Assembly: GCA_937881255.1 (NCBI GenBank)
Contig: CALGFH010000112.1
Span: 1 to 28,955 of the forward strand
Source: an uncultured Actinomycetes bacterium
Lineage (GTDB): Bacteria; Actinomycetota; CALGFH01
Direction: 5' to 3'
Length of the DNA: 28,955 bases
Part shown: one piece after another, positions 16,105-23,659 of the stretch
How the letters are laid out: each line of letters starts with the position of its first letter
Position numbering within the stretch: position 1 is the first letter of the stretch
The notes under the pieces: model-generated
The model's database searches: none
Told to the model about the DNA's origin: nothing
What the model saw: only the letters and a program-made list of their open reading frames with translations
Program-made: the position numbers and the translations under genes

Positions 16105-17123
16105 CTCGCCCTCCGCGGGATCTGCAGCAGCCCGCCGATCATCACGACCACGATGATGATCACCCCCCGGGCGACCTCGGCGTAGTTGGGGTCCCAGCCC
16201 AGGCCGAGCATCAGCGCCGGGATCAGGGCCAGGCAGAACGCGGCCAGCATGGGACCGAGCAGGGTGCCCGACCCGCCCAGCAGGGCCACCCCGCCCAGCA
16301 CGACCGCGGCCACGCTGGTCAGGGTGGCGGTGGCCCCGATGGAGGCCCGGGGCTCGCCGCTGCCGGTGAAGGCGGTGGTGACCAGGCCGGCCAGCCCGGA
16401 GAAGAACCCGCCGAGCACATAGGCGGCGATCCGGGTGCGGCCGACGTTGAGCCCGGACAGGAAGGCGGCGGCCCGGTCGCTGCCCACGGCGTAGGTGGCG
16501 ATGCCGAGGCGGCTGCGCTTGAACGGCACCCAGACGACCAGGAAGATCCCGGCCAGCCACAGGGTGGCCGGCAGGGGCTCGTCGAACCCGCCGACCAGCA
16601 GCTCCTGGAACCGCGGGTGGGTGCCGCCGCCGGGGCCGTCGAGCACGATCAGGGCCAGCCCGGCCAGGATGAAGCTGGCCGCCAGGGTGACCACGATGTC
16701 GGGGACGCCGGAGACCACCGCCACCGTCCCGATGAGGCCGGACAGCAGCATCGCCACCACCACGACCAGGACGGCCACCAGGACCACCGGCCCCAGGTCC
16801 TGCTCCAGCATGAGCCGGGCGGCGATGCAGTTGGTCAGCACCATCATCGCCCCCACCGACAGGTCGATGCCGCCGGAGATGACGATCACCGTCTGGGCCA
16901 TGGCCAGCAGGGCCAGGGTCATGGTGCCGGCGACGATGCCGCGGACCTCGAAGGCCCCGAAGGCGGGGATCTGGGAGGAGCGCCACAGGACCAGCACGCC
17001 CAGCAGCAGGGCCACCCCGACGACCCAGCCCTGGCGGCGGACGAACCGTTCCAGCCGGCTGCTCGGGCGGGGGAGCGGGGTGACCACCTCGGCCTTGGGA
17101 GCGGGGGTGGGGGTTGCCGTCAT
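16101..17123 (-). CDS. Sugar ABC transporter permease, RbsC type (first)
   Basis: A 340-aa membrane subunit of the same CUT2 importer. A Pro-rich leader of about 30 residues precedes the hydrophobic core. ISGGIDLSVGA (about 82-92) and YAVGSDRAAAFLSG (the docking loop) match the family. It overlaps the ATPase stop by ATGA and the next permease start by ATGA. The two permeases share the family motifs but are clearly divergent in sequence, so they are not a recent duplication. Confidence 0.92.
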   Translation of the reverse strand: MTATPTPAPKAEVVTPLPRPSSRLERFVRRQGWVVGVALLLGVLVLWRSSQIPAFGAFEVRGIVAGTMTLALLAMAQTVIVISGGIDLSVGAMMVLTNCIAARLMLEQDLGPVVLVAVLVVVVAMLLSGLIGTVAVVSGVPDIVVTLAASFILAGLALIVLDGPGGGTHPRFQELLVGGFDEPLPATLWLAGIFLVVWVPFKRSRLGIATYAVGSDRAAAFLSGLNVGRTRIAAYVLGGFFSGLAGLVTTAFTGSGEPRASIGATATLTSVAAVVLGGVALLGGSGTLLGPMLAAFCLALIPALMLGLGWDPNYAEVARGVIIIVVVMIGGLLQIPRRAR

Positions 17124-18607
17124 ACCGCCGTCACCTCCAGACCGTGGGCGGCGGTGAGCAGGTCGGTCTCGGAGGCCGTCGGCGGCAGCTCGGCCACGAT
17201 GGCCCCGTTGTGGAGCACCGCCGCCCGGTCGCAGACCAGCCCGATCTCGCGCAGCTCGCTGGTGAACATCACGATGGCCGCGCCGCCGTCGGCCAGCTCG
17301 CGGATCAGGTCGTAGATCTGGTGCTTGGTGCCGACGTCGATGCCCCGGGTGGGGTCGAACAGCAGCAGGGTCCGGAACCCGGCGGCCAGCCAGCGGCCGA
17401 TGGTCAGCTTCTGCTGGTTCCCGCCCGACAGCCGCCTGGCCTGGGCGGCGGCCCGGGTGTCGATCGACAGCCGGGTCACCGCCTCGGCGACCTGGCGCCG
17501 CTCCCGGCCGGCGTTGATCGGCCCCCAGCGGCGCAGCCGGTTGAACAGGGGCACGGCGATGTTCTCGCGGATGGGCCGCTGGGGCAGCAGGGCCATCAGC
17601 CGGTTGCTGGGGACCAGCACCACCCCGCGGCGGATGGCGTCATAGGGGTGCCGGGCCGCCACCGGCTGGCCGTCGACCAGGATCTCGCCCCCGGCGGCCC
17701 GGACGTTCCCGGACAGGATCTCGAACAGCCGGTCCTGGCCCTGGCCCTCCAGGGCGGCCAGGCCGAGGACCTCCCCGGCCCGGACCTCGAAGGAGACGCC
17801 GGCGTCCTGGCGGTTGATCAGCAGGTCGCGGACGACCAGCCGGGGCGCCTCCTCCTCGTCCCGCTCCCGGGCCGCCCGCCGCTCCCGGGCCACGTCCCGG
17901 ACCCCGGCCGAGGCCTCGCCGAGCATGGCGGCCACGATCTGGGACTCGCCGCCCTCCTGCCCGGGGTGGAAGGAGGCCACGTTGCGGCCGTCGCGGAGCA
18001 CGGTGCACATGTCGCAGTGCTCGCGGACCTCGGCCAGCCGGTGGGAGATGAACAGCACCGACCGGTCGCGCTGCTTCCAGCGGGTCATGATGGCGAAGAC
18101 CCGCTCGGACAGGTCGGGGGGGAGGGCGGCGGTGATCTCGTCCAGGATCAGCAGCTGGGGGTCGAAGACCAGGGCCCGGGCCAGGTCGAGCATGCGCAGG
18201 AAGGGCAGGGGGACGTCGCGGACCTGCTCGTCCAGGTCGAGCCCGTCCAGGTCCATGGCGGCCAGCTCGCGGTGGACGTCGCCCGGGTCGACGCCGGTGA
18301 GGCGCAGGTTCTGGGCCACGGTGAGGTCGCGGATCAGCGCCGGGTCCTGGTAGACCGGGGCCAGGCCCCTGGCCCTGGCCTCGGTCGGGCTGTGGAGGAC
18401 GACCGGCTCGCCGTTGACGGCGACGGTGCCGCTGTCGTTGCGGAGCACGCCGGTGAGGATCTTGACCAGGGTCGACTTGCCGGCGCCGTTGGCCCCGAGC
18501 AGGGCGTGGACCTCGCCCGGGGCCACCGACAGGTCGACCGCCCGCAGCGCGACCACCGGGCCGAAGGTCTTGGCCACGGCGGTCGTCTGCAGGAGCGGTT
18601 GGGTCAT
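17120..18607 (-). CDS. Sugar ABC transporter ATPase, RbsA/MglA type
   Basis: A 495-aa protein with two fused nucleotide-binding domains. Domain 1 has Walker A GANGAGKS (38-45) and Walker B LLILDE (151-156). Its expected ABC signature is replaced by VPLPFLR (131-137). Domain 2 lacks a normal Walker A (ALEGQGQ at 284-290) but has an intact signature LSGGNQQK (392-399) and the family-typical FDPTRGID. A degenerate second Walker A is normal for this family, whereas loss of the first signature is less common. The composite ATP site formed by Walker A of domain 1 and the signature of domain 2 would still be complete. The gene starts 19 bp after the binding protein gene without an obvious ribosome site and overlaps the permease gene by ATGA. 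Confidence 0.92.
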   Translation of the reverse strand: MTQPLLQTTAVAKTFGPVVALRAVDLSVAPGEVHALLGANGAGKSTLVKILTGVLRNDSGTVAVNGEPVVLHSPTEARARGLAPVYQDPALIRDLTVAQNLRLTGVDPGDVHRELAAMDLDGLDLDEQVRDVPLPFLRMLDLARALVFDPQLLILDEITAALPPDLSERVFAIMTRWKQRDRSVLFISHRLAEVREHCDMCTVLRDGRNVASFHPGQEGGESQIVAAMLGEASAGVRDVARERRAARERDEEEAPRLVVRDLLINRQDAGVSFEVRAGEVLGLAALEGQGQDRLFEILSGNVRAAGGEILVDGQPVAARHPYDAIRRGVVLVPSNRLMALLPQRPIRENIAVPLFNRLRRWGPINAGRERRQVAEAVTRLSIDTRAAAQARRLSGGNQQKLTIGRWLAAGFRTLLLFDPTRGIDVGTKHQIYDLIRELADGGAAIVMFTSELREIGLVCDRAAVLHNGAIVAELPPTASETDLLTAAHGLEVTAV

Positions 18608-18626
18608 CGGAGGGTCAGGGGTCGAG

Positions 18627-19688
18627 CTACTCGCCAGGGCCCTTGCAGGCGAACAGCTGCTCGTTGGAGTAGGTGGTGAAGGGCTTCACCGAGACGGCCG
18701 AGCTGAAGGTTGCGTCGCGGTCGGGGAAGCTGTTGGCCTCGAGGGTCGCCTTGTCCTGCTCGGCGTCCCAGACCTCGGGGGTGAGCAGGGTCTCGCGCTT
18801 CACCGTCTTGCCCTGGAGCACGTCGAGGGCGATGGCGGTGCCGACCCCGCCGATGACCGCCGGGTTGGTCACGGCCGCGCCCGGCGACCCGTCCAGCAGC
18901 TGCTGGATGAACTGGTTGTTGTCGGCCCCGACGACCGGGACCGGGTCCTTGCCGACGGTCTTGAACGCGTTGACCACGGTGTAGTCGATCCCCGAGGTCC
19001 AGACGCCGTCGTAGTTCCCGGAGCCGAGCTCCTGCACGGCGATGTCGCCGCCCTTGGTGAAGTCCCAGCCGGTGAAGACCTCCTTGATCTTGATGTCGGG
19101 GTTGGCGGCCATGACCTCCTGGAAGCCCTTGTCACGGTCGGAGTCGGCGGGCACGCCGTCGATCCCGCGCATGTACAGGACGTTGCCCTTGCCGCCCAGC
19201 TTCTCGGCCAGCCACTCGGCCCCGAGCCGCCCGTAGGCGACCTGGTCGTTGGTGGCCACATAGGCCGTCGGCTCCGAGACGGCCTGGTCGACCGCCACCA
19301 CCACGATCTTCTTCTGGGTGGCCTGCTGGATCACCGGGTTGAGCTTCTCCCGGTCCGAGGGGTTGACGATGATGGCGTTGGCGCCCTGGGAGATCAGGTT
19401 CTGGAGGTCCTGGATCTGCTCGGTCGGGCCGCCGTTCTTGGAGATGGCGATGACCTTGCTGACCTTGCCGCTGGCCAGCGCCTGGGCCTTGACCGAGCAG
19501 ATCATCTGCTCGCGCCAGCCGTTGCCGGCCAGGGTGTTGCTCACGCCGATGACGAAGTTGCCGCTCTGGCCCGACCCGGCCCCGCTCCCACCTGACGCCG
19601 TGTCGTCGTCACCGCCACCGCAGGCCGCCACGGCCATGGCCATGGCGGCGACCAGGATGCCGACCCGCATCCACCGGGGACGCCTCAT
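18627..19688 (-). CDS. Sugar-binding lipoprotein, RbsB-like
   Basis: A 353-aa extracellular solute-binding protein of the periplasmic-binding-protein type I class (Peripla_BP_4). A basic N-terminus and hydrophobic core end in the lipobox AVAAC, so Cys23 is the predicted lipidated residue. A Gly/Ser/Asp-rich tether follows to about residue 43. The mature part opens with NFVIGVSNTLAGNGWREQM, which resembles ribose- and galactose-binding proteins, and contains AIIVNPSDREKLNPVI and the VVVAVDQ segment. It overlaps the isomerase stop by ATGA and precedes its own ATPase and permeases. The ligand cannot be inferred. Confidence 0.93.
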   Translation of the reverse strand: MRRPRWMRVGILVAAMAMAVAACGGGDDDTASGGSGAGSGQSGNFVIGVSNTLAGNGWREQMICSVKAQALASGKVSKVIAISKNGGPTEQIQDLQNLISQGANAIIVNPSDREKLNPVIQQATQKKIVVVAVDQAVSEPTAYVATNDQVAYGRLGAEWLAEKLGGKGNVLYMRGIDGVPADSDRDKGFQEVMAANPDIKIKEVFTGWDFTKGGDIAVQELGSGNYDGVWTSGIDYTVVNAFKTVGKDPVPVVGADNNQFIQQLLDGSPGAAVTNPAVIGGVGTAIALDVLQGKTVKRETLLTPEVWDAEQDKATLEANSFPDRDATFSSAVSVKPFTTYSNEQLFACKGPGE

Positions 19689-20494
19689 ACGTGCTCCTCC
19701 CTTCCTGCGAGCACCCGCGCCAGGCGGCGCGCGTGCTCGTCGTAGGCCGCGTCGAACAGACGCGCGGACTCCTCGTTGCCCACCACCGACCCGCTGGTCA
19801 GCACCGGTGGCATGCCGCCGCGGGCGACCAGCAGCCGCGCGGTCCGGACCTTGATCTCGTTGACGACGGCCACGCCGGCCACGCTGGAGCCGGGCCCGAC
19901 CGGGGTGGCGAGGCCGTCGATGGAGACGAGCGCGTCGCCGATCGGGGTGCCGAGGTCGATGACGACGTCGGCGTGGTCGAGCAGCCGGGTGCCCGAGGAG
20001 TGGCCGGCGGCGGCCGCCCGGGACTCGGCCACCGAGGTCACCGCGACCACCGGCAGGCCGCGGGCGCGGGCCCCCATGGCCATCTCGATCGGGTTGGCCG
20101 AGACCCCGCGGGCGCTGAAGACCACCATCGCGTCCGGCGCATGCAGGTGGAAGTTGCGCAGGATGACCTCGGCCAGCCCCTCGACCCGCTCGATGAACAT
20201 GGCCTGGCGCTGCCCGTTGGTCCCGACGACCTGGGTGTGGAAGGTGGTCGACAGCTCCACCATCGGGTGGAAGCCGGGGTAGGACCCGTAGCGGGGGAAC
20301 ATCTCCTCGACCGGCATGCGGCTGTGGCCGGTGCCGAACAGGTGGACCAGGCCGCCGTCGCCGATGGCCAGGGCGCAGATCGCGGCCGCGTCGTCCAGCG
20401 CCGCCCCCTGGGTCCGGTCGAGCTTCTCGAGCAGCGCGATGGCCGCCCGTGTCCAGCCGGTCGCGGCCCCCTCGCCACCTACTTGTCTAGACAT
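19685..20494 (-). CDS. UPF0309 SIS-domain sugar isomerase
   Basis: A 269-aa protein of the UPF0309/SIS family, expected to bind and isomerise a sugar phosphate. LVHLFGTGHSRMPVEEM (49-65) forms the phosphate-binding start of the SIS fold, and the family-typical GHSSGTRLLDHADVVIDLG and DGLATPVGPGSSVAG follow. It is the first gene of the transport operon. The start chosen is the ATG at 20494, giving MSRQVGG; this ATG is the edge of the TTGTCTAGACAT operator. A -10 (TATGGT) and -35 (TTGACG) upstream place transcription start at or one base before the ATG, so a leaderless mRNA is predicted. An upstream in-frame start at 20530 would lie inside the promoter and is less likely. Confidence 0.88.
   Translation of the reverse strand: MSRQVGGEGAATGWTRAAIALLEKLDRTQGAALDDAAAICALAIGDGGLVHLFGTGHSRMPVEEMFPRYGSYPGFHPMVELSTTFHTQVVGTNGQRQAMFIERVEGLAEVILRNFHLHAPDAMVVFSARGVSANPIEMAMGARARGLPVVAVTSVAESRAAAAGHSSGTRLLDHADVVIDLGTPIGDALVSIDGLATPVGPGSSVAGVAVVNEIKVRTARLLVARGGMPPVLTSGSVVGNEESARLFDAAYDEHARRLARVLAGREEHV
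20483..20494. promoter_or_regulatory. GntR/HutC-type operator, copy 2, shared by regulator and transport operon
   Basis: TTGTCTAGACAT holds a perfect 10-bp palindrome (20484-20493). Its right end is the start codon of the UPF0309 gene on the minus strand, and its left end (TTGTCT) can serve as the -35 of the regulator gene on the plus strand. A bound dimer would block both promoters, implying autoregulation. Confidence 0.8.
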
Positions 20495-20518
20495 GATCGA
20501 GACCATATCGTGGAGCCA
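20483..20518 (+). promoter_or_regulatory. Promoter of the GntR regulator gene
   Basis: TTGTCT (20483-20488) is 17 bp from TATCGT (20506-20511), which puts the start of transcription near the regulator's ATG at 20518. The -35 lies inside the operator. A GTGGAG before the ATG could act as a ribosome site if transcription starts further upstream. Confidence 0.45.
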
Positions 20519-20530
20519 TGGCGCCGTCAA
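20494..20530 (-). promoter_or_regulatory. Promoter of the transport operon
   Basis: On the minus strand, TTGACG (complement of 20525-20530) is 17 bp from TATGGT (complement of 20502-20507). Seven bases then lead to the A of the UPF0309 start codon. Spacing and hexamers fit a housekeeping sigma promoter that makes a leaderless transcript. Confidence 0.6.
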
Positions 20531-21246
20531 CGAACACCCACAAGACCGGACAGACCCGCTACCGGGCGATCGAGCTCTATCTGCGGACCCTGGTCGAGGC
20601 GGCCGGGCCGGGGGACCCGCTGCCCAGCGAGGCCGAGCTGTGCGAGCGGTTCTCGGTGAGCCGGATGACGGTGCGCCAGGCCCTCCAGGAGCTGACCAAC
20701 GACGGGCTGGTCGAGCGCCGCCGGGGGCAGGGGACCTTCGTCGCCCACCGCCCGGTCCACCGGCACCCCGGGGTGTTCCTGTCCTTCACCGAGGAGATGA
20801 ACCGGCGGGGGATGCAGGCCACCAGCCGGCTGCTGTCGGCCGGCCTGGACGACCCCCGCCGGTCCGAGACCCTCGACCTCGGCCTCGCCCCCGACAGCCA
20901 GGTCGTCCGGGTGGTGCGGGTGCGGCTGGCCGACGGCGTCCCGGTCGCCCTGGAGGACGCGGCCCTGGTGCCCGAGCTCGGCTGGGTCCTGGACGAGGAC
21001 CTGGGCGGCGGGTCGCTGCACGGCGCCCTGGCCGGCCGGGGGACGGTGGCCACCCGGGCCACCGGGACGATCACGGCCCGCCTGGCCCGGGCCAGCGAGA
21101 CCGAGCTGCTCGACCTGACCCCCCAGTCGGCCCTGCTGGTCGAGCTGCGGATCCTGTTCGACCAGGAGGGCCAGGTGTTCGAGCGCACCGAGACCCGCTA
21201 TGTCGCCGACCGCTACGTGATCGACGTGGTCCATACCCACCCCTGA
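20518..21246 (+). CDS. GntR-family regulator with UTRA domain (HutC/DasR subfamily)
   Basis: A 242-aa transcription factor. The N-terminal winged helix-turn-helix (about 12-77) has the diagnostic LPSEAELCERFSVSRMTVRQ (35-54) and ends in the wing RRRGQGTFVA. The rest, from about 90 to 235, is a UTRA ligand-binding fold of the kind that senses phosphorylated sugars or amino acids. It is divergent from the transport operon with only 23 bp between start codons and convergent with the ROK kinase gene. Three GTCTAGAC palindromes in the window match the subfamily operator rule, so it most likely represses the whole locus and itself until a sugar phosphate binds. The effector is unknown. Confidence 0.93.
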   Translation: MAPSTNTHKTGQTRYRAIELYLRTLVEAAGPGDPLPSEAELCERFSVSRMTVRQALQELTNDGLVERRRGQGTFVAHRPVHRHPGVFLSFTEEMNRRGMQATSRLLSAGLDDPRRSETLDLGLAPDSQVVRVVRVRLADGVPVALEDAALVPELGWVLDEDLGGGSLHGALAGRGTVATRATGTITARLARASETELLDLTPQSALLVELRILFDQEGQVFERTETRYVADRYVIDVVHTHP

Positions 21247-21263
21247 CCGCCGAGGGTCAGGGG
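21240..21263. terminator. Bidirectional hairpin holding both stop codons
   Basis: CCCCTGACC-GCCGAG-GGTCAGGGG is a perfect 9-bp stem with a 6-base loop. The TGA of the regulator gene (plus strand) lies in the left arm and the TGA of the ROK gene (minus strand) in the right arm. It has no U-tract but is well placed to end both convergent transcripts. Confidence 0.6.
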
Positions 21264-22162
21264 CCTGGGCCCTCGCGGGCCCACAGGGCGGCCCCGATGG
21301 CCCCGGCGGCCGGGCCAAGGGCGGCCGGCACGATCTCGTAGGACGCCGGGTCGACCAGCGGCGCGGCCGCGGCCACGGCCACCCGGAGCGGCCCGAACAG
21401 CTGGTCCCCGGCGGCCGCGACCCCGCCGCCGACCACCACCCGCTCGGGCCAGAGCACGGTGACCAGGTTGGCGATCCCGACGGCCAGGCGGCCCACGGTG
21501 GCCCCGACCGCGGCCCCGGCCCGCCGGTCGCCGGCGGCGGCCGCCCGGAACACCGCCTCCGGGGTGTCCCGGCCCCCGAGGCGGCAGAGGACGGCCCCGG
21601 CCGCGAACGCCTCAACGCAGCCCCGGTTGCCGCAGCCGCAGGGGGGCCCGTCGACCTCGATGACCTGGTGGCCGAGCTCGCCGGCCCGGCCCGAGGGGCC
21701 GAAGCGCAGCCGCCCGTCCACGACCACGCCCCCGCCGACCCCGGTGCCCAGGGTCAGGCAGACCACCGTGGGGCAGCCGGCGGCCGCCCCCATGCGGCTC
21801 TCGGCCAGGGTGAAGGCGCGGGCGTCGTTGATCAGGGCCACCGGCACGCCCAGGAGGCCGGCCAGGGGGTCGCGGAACGGCCGCCCGGTCCAGGCCGCCG
21901 GCAGGTTGGGCAGGAGCACGATCCGCCCCGAGGCCTCGTCGAACAGCCCGGGGACGCCGGCCCCGGCCGCCGCCACCGGCCCGTGCTCGGCCGCCAGCCG
22001 GGCCCCGGCCGCCCCCAGCCGGCCGACGACCTCGCCGGGGTCGCCGGCCCCGGTCGGGATCGTCGCCGTGGCCAGGACCGTCCGGTGGTCGCCTTCGATC
22101 TCGAGGACGGCCAGCTTGCTGTTGGTCCCGCCGACGTCGATGCCGAGGTAGCGCGGGGTCAC
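21257..22162 (-). CDS. ROK family sugar kinase
   Basis: A 301-aa ROK-type kinase, likely ATP-dependent, that phosphorylates a sugar in the cytoplasm. The phosphate loop is GIDVGGTNSK (7-16), the catalytic aspartate lies in INDA (Asp113), and the zinc site comprises His165 (ELGH) with Cys175, Cys177 and Cys182 in CGCGNRGCVE. It has no N-terminal DNA-binding domain, so it is an enzyme and not a ROK repressor. The start is GTG, overlapping the aldolase stop by GTGA; a longer frame reading into the aldolase gene has no ribosome site. It is the last gene of the operon from 25940. It probably makes the phosphorylated intermediate for the aldolase or for the UPF0309 isomerase. Confidence 0.92.
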   Translation of the reverse strand: MTPRYLGIDVGGTNSKLAVLEIEGDHRTVLATATIPTGAGDPGEVVGRLGAAGARLAAEHGPVAAAGAGVPGLFDEASGRIVLLPNLPAAWTGRPFRDPLAGLLGVPVALINDARAFTLAESRMGAAAGCPTVVCLTLGTGVGGGVVVDGRLRFGPSGRAGELGHQVIEVDGPPCGCGNRGCVEAFAAGAVLCRLGGRDTPEAVFRAAAAGDRRAGAAVGATVGRLAVGIANLVTVLWPERVVVGGGVAAAGDQLFGPLRVAVAAAAPLVDPASYEIVPAALGPAAGAIGAALWAREGPGP

Positions 22163-22863
22163 CGGCCCTGCCGCGCCTTGAGGTCGTCGATGATGGCCGC
22201 GGTGGCGGTGGCCCCGCACCGGTCCATGCCCGCGTTCAGACCCTCGATCAGCAGGTCGAGGGTGCGGATGCCCCCGGCCGCCTTGATCTTGACCCGCTCC
22301 GACACGCTGGCCCGCATCAGCCGCAGGTCGTCCATGGTCGAGCCCGAGGGGGCGTACCCGGTCGAGGTCTTCACGTAGTCGGCCCCGGCCTGCTCGGCCA
22401 GCTGGCAGCCCCGGACCTTCTCCTCGTCGGTCAGGTAGGCGTTCTCCAGGATCACCTTGACGATCGCGTCCCGGTCGCGGGCCACGGCGACCACGGCGGC
22501 GATGTCGTCCTGGACATAGGCGTCCTTCTTGGACCGCAGCCAGCCGATGGGCAGGACCATGTCGAGCTCGGCGGCCCCGTCGTCCAGGGCCAGCTCGGCC
22601 TCGGCGGCCTTGATGGCGGTGGTGCTGGACCCGTGCGGGAAGCCGACCACGGTGCCCACCAGCACGCCGCTGCCCTCAAGGGCGTCGCGGCAGTGGCCGA
22701 CGTCCAGGGGCCGGCAGCACACCGAGGCGACCTGGTAGGCGGCGGCCAGGTCGCAGCCGGCCAGCACCTCGTCCAGGGTCAGCTCGGGCCGGAGCAGCGA
22801 GTGGTCGATGGTCTTGGCGACCTTCTCGGTGGTGATCGTCTCGACGGTCCAGGGGTCGGGCAT
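22159..22863 (-). CDS. deoC: Deoxyribose-phosphate aldolase (DERA)
   Basis: A 234-aa class I aldolase. The known reaction of the family is 2-deoxyribose 5-phosphate to glyceraldehyde 3-phosphate plus acetaldehyde. The Schiff-base lysine is Lys165 in VKTSTGY, the proton-relay lysine is Lys194 in IKAAGGIRT, and Asp101 (ELDMVLPIG) completes the triad. All three are present, so the enzyme should be active. A strong GAGGAGG lies four bases before the ATG. It follows the SDR gene by 22 bp and overlaps the kinase gene by GTGA. The context of sugar oxidation genes instead of nucleoside phosphorylases suggests the true substrate may be a different deoxy- or modified sugar phosphate. Confidence 0.92.
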   Translation of the reverse strand: MPDPWTVETITTEKVAKTIDHSLLRPELTLDEVLAGCDLAAAYQVASVCCRPLDVGHCRDALEGSGVLVGTVVGFPHGSSTTAIKAAEAELALDDGAAELDMVLPIGWLRSKKDAYVQDDIAAVVAVARDRDAIVKVILENAYLTDEEKVRGCQLAEQAGADYVKTSTGYAPSGSTMDDLRLMRASVSERVKIKAAGGIRTLDLLIEGLNAGMDRCGATATAAIIDDLKARQGR

Positions 22864-22885
22864 CGGTCCTCCTCGGGATGGTGGG

Positions 22886-23659
22886 TCAGGTCACGGTCCA
22901 GCCGCCGTCGACGGCCAGCACCTGGCCGGTGACGGCCCGGCTCTCGTCGCCGCACAGGTAGACGGCGGCCTCGGTCACGTCGGCGGCGTCCAGGAACCCG
23001 CCGGCCAGCGGCTGGCGGCGCTCGGCAAAGGCCACGCTGGCCGGGTCGTTCGCCGCCCGGGTGCTCATCGGGGTGCGGACCAGCGCCGGGGCCAGGGCGT
23101 TGACCCGGATGCCACGCTCGCCGTAGGTGGCGGCCATCGCCCTGACCAGCCCGATGGTGGCCGCCTTGGCGGCCACATACGCGTGGGTGGCGAACAGCGC
23201 CGGGGTGGGGGAGAGGGCGAGCACGCTCGACATCAGCACCAGCGACCCGCGGGTCCCCGAGGGCCCCGGCGCCTGGCCCAGCATGACCCGCAGGGCCTCC
23301 CGGGCGGCCAGGAACGCCGGAGTCGCGTTCAGGGCCAGGGTGCCCTCCCAGGCGGCCAGCGACAGCTCGTGCGCCGGCCCGTCGCCGAGCGGGCGCCCGC
23401 TGGCCCCGGCCACCGCGTACAGGGCGTCGATCCGCGGGCAGGCCCGCCGGACGGTGGCGAAGGCCGCCTCGGCGGCGGCCTCGTCGCGCAGGTCGGCCAC
23501 GGCGAAGGGCAGCCCCAGGGCCTGGCACTGGTCGCGGTCGCGGTCGATCACCCACACCTGGGCGCCCTCGGCGGTGAACCGCCGGGCCGCGTCCGCGGCC
23601 ATCCCGGTCGCCCCGGTGATCACGCACACCTTCCCGGCCAGCCGGGTCGAGGTGCTCAT
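22886..23659 (-). CDS. Short-chain dehydrogenase/reductase
   Basis: A 257-aa SDR. The cofactor loop reads TGATGMAA (15-22), where the usual TGxxxGxG has Ala in place of the last Gly. Catalytic residues are Asn111, Ser144/145 (LMSSV), Tyr161 and Lys165 (YVAAK). The C-terminus LAVDGGWTVT is typical. Asp39 at the end of strand two (VIDRD) suggests preference for NAD. It overlaps the lactonase stop by ATGA. In this setting it would most simply oxidise a sugar to a lactone, or a keto/alcohol group of a sugar acid, upstream or downstream of the lactonase. Confidence 0.9.
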   Translation of the reverse strand: MSTSTRLAGKVCVITGATGMAADAARRFTAEGAQVWVIDRDRDQCQALGLPFAVADLRDEAAAEAAFATVRRACPRIDALYAVAGASGRPLGDGPAHELSLAAWEGTLALNATPAFLAAREALRVMLGQAPGPSGTRGSLVLMSSVLALSPTPALFATHAYVAAKAATIGLVRAMAATYGERGIRVNALAPALVRTPMSTRAANDPASVAFAERRQPLAGGFLDAADVTEAAVYLCGDESRAVTGQVLAVDGGWTVT

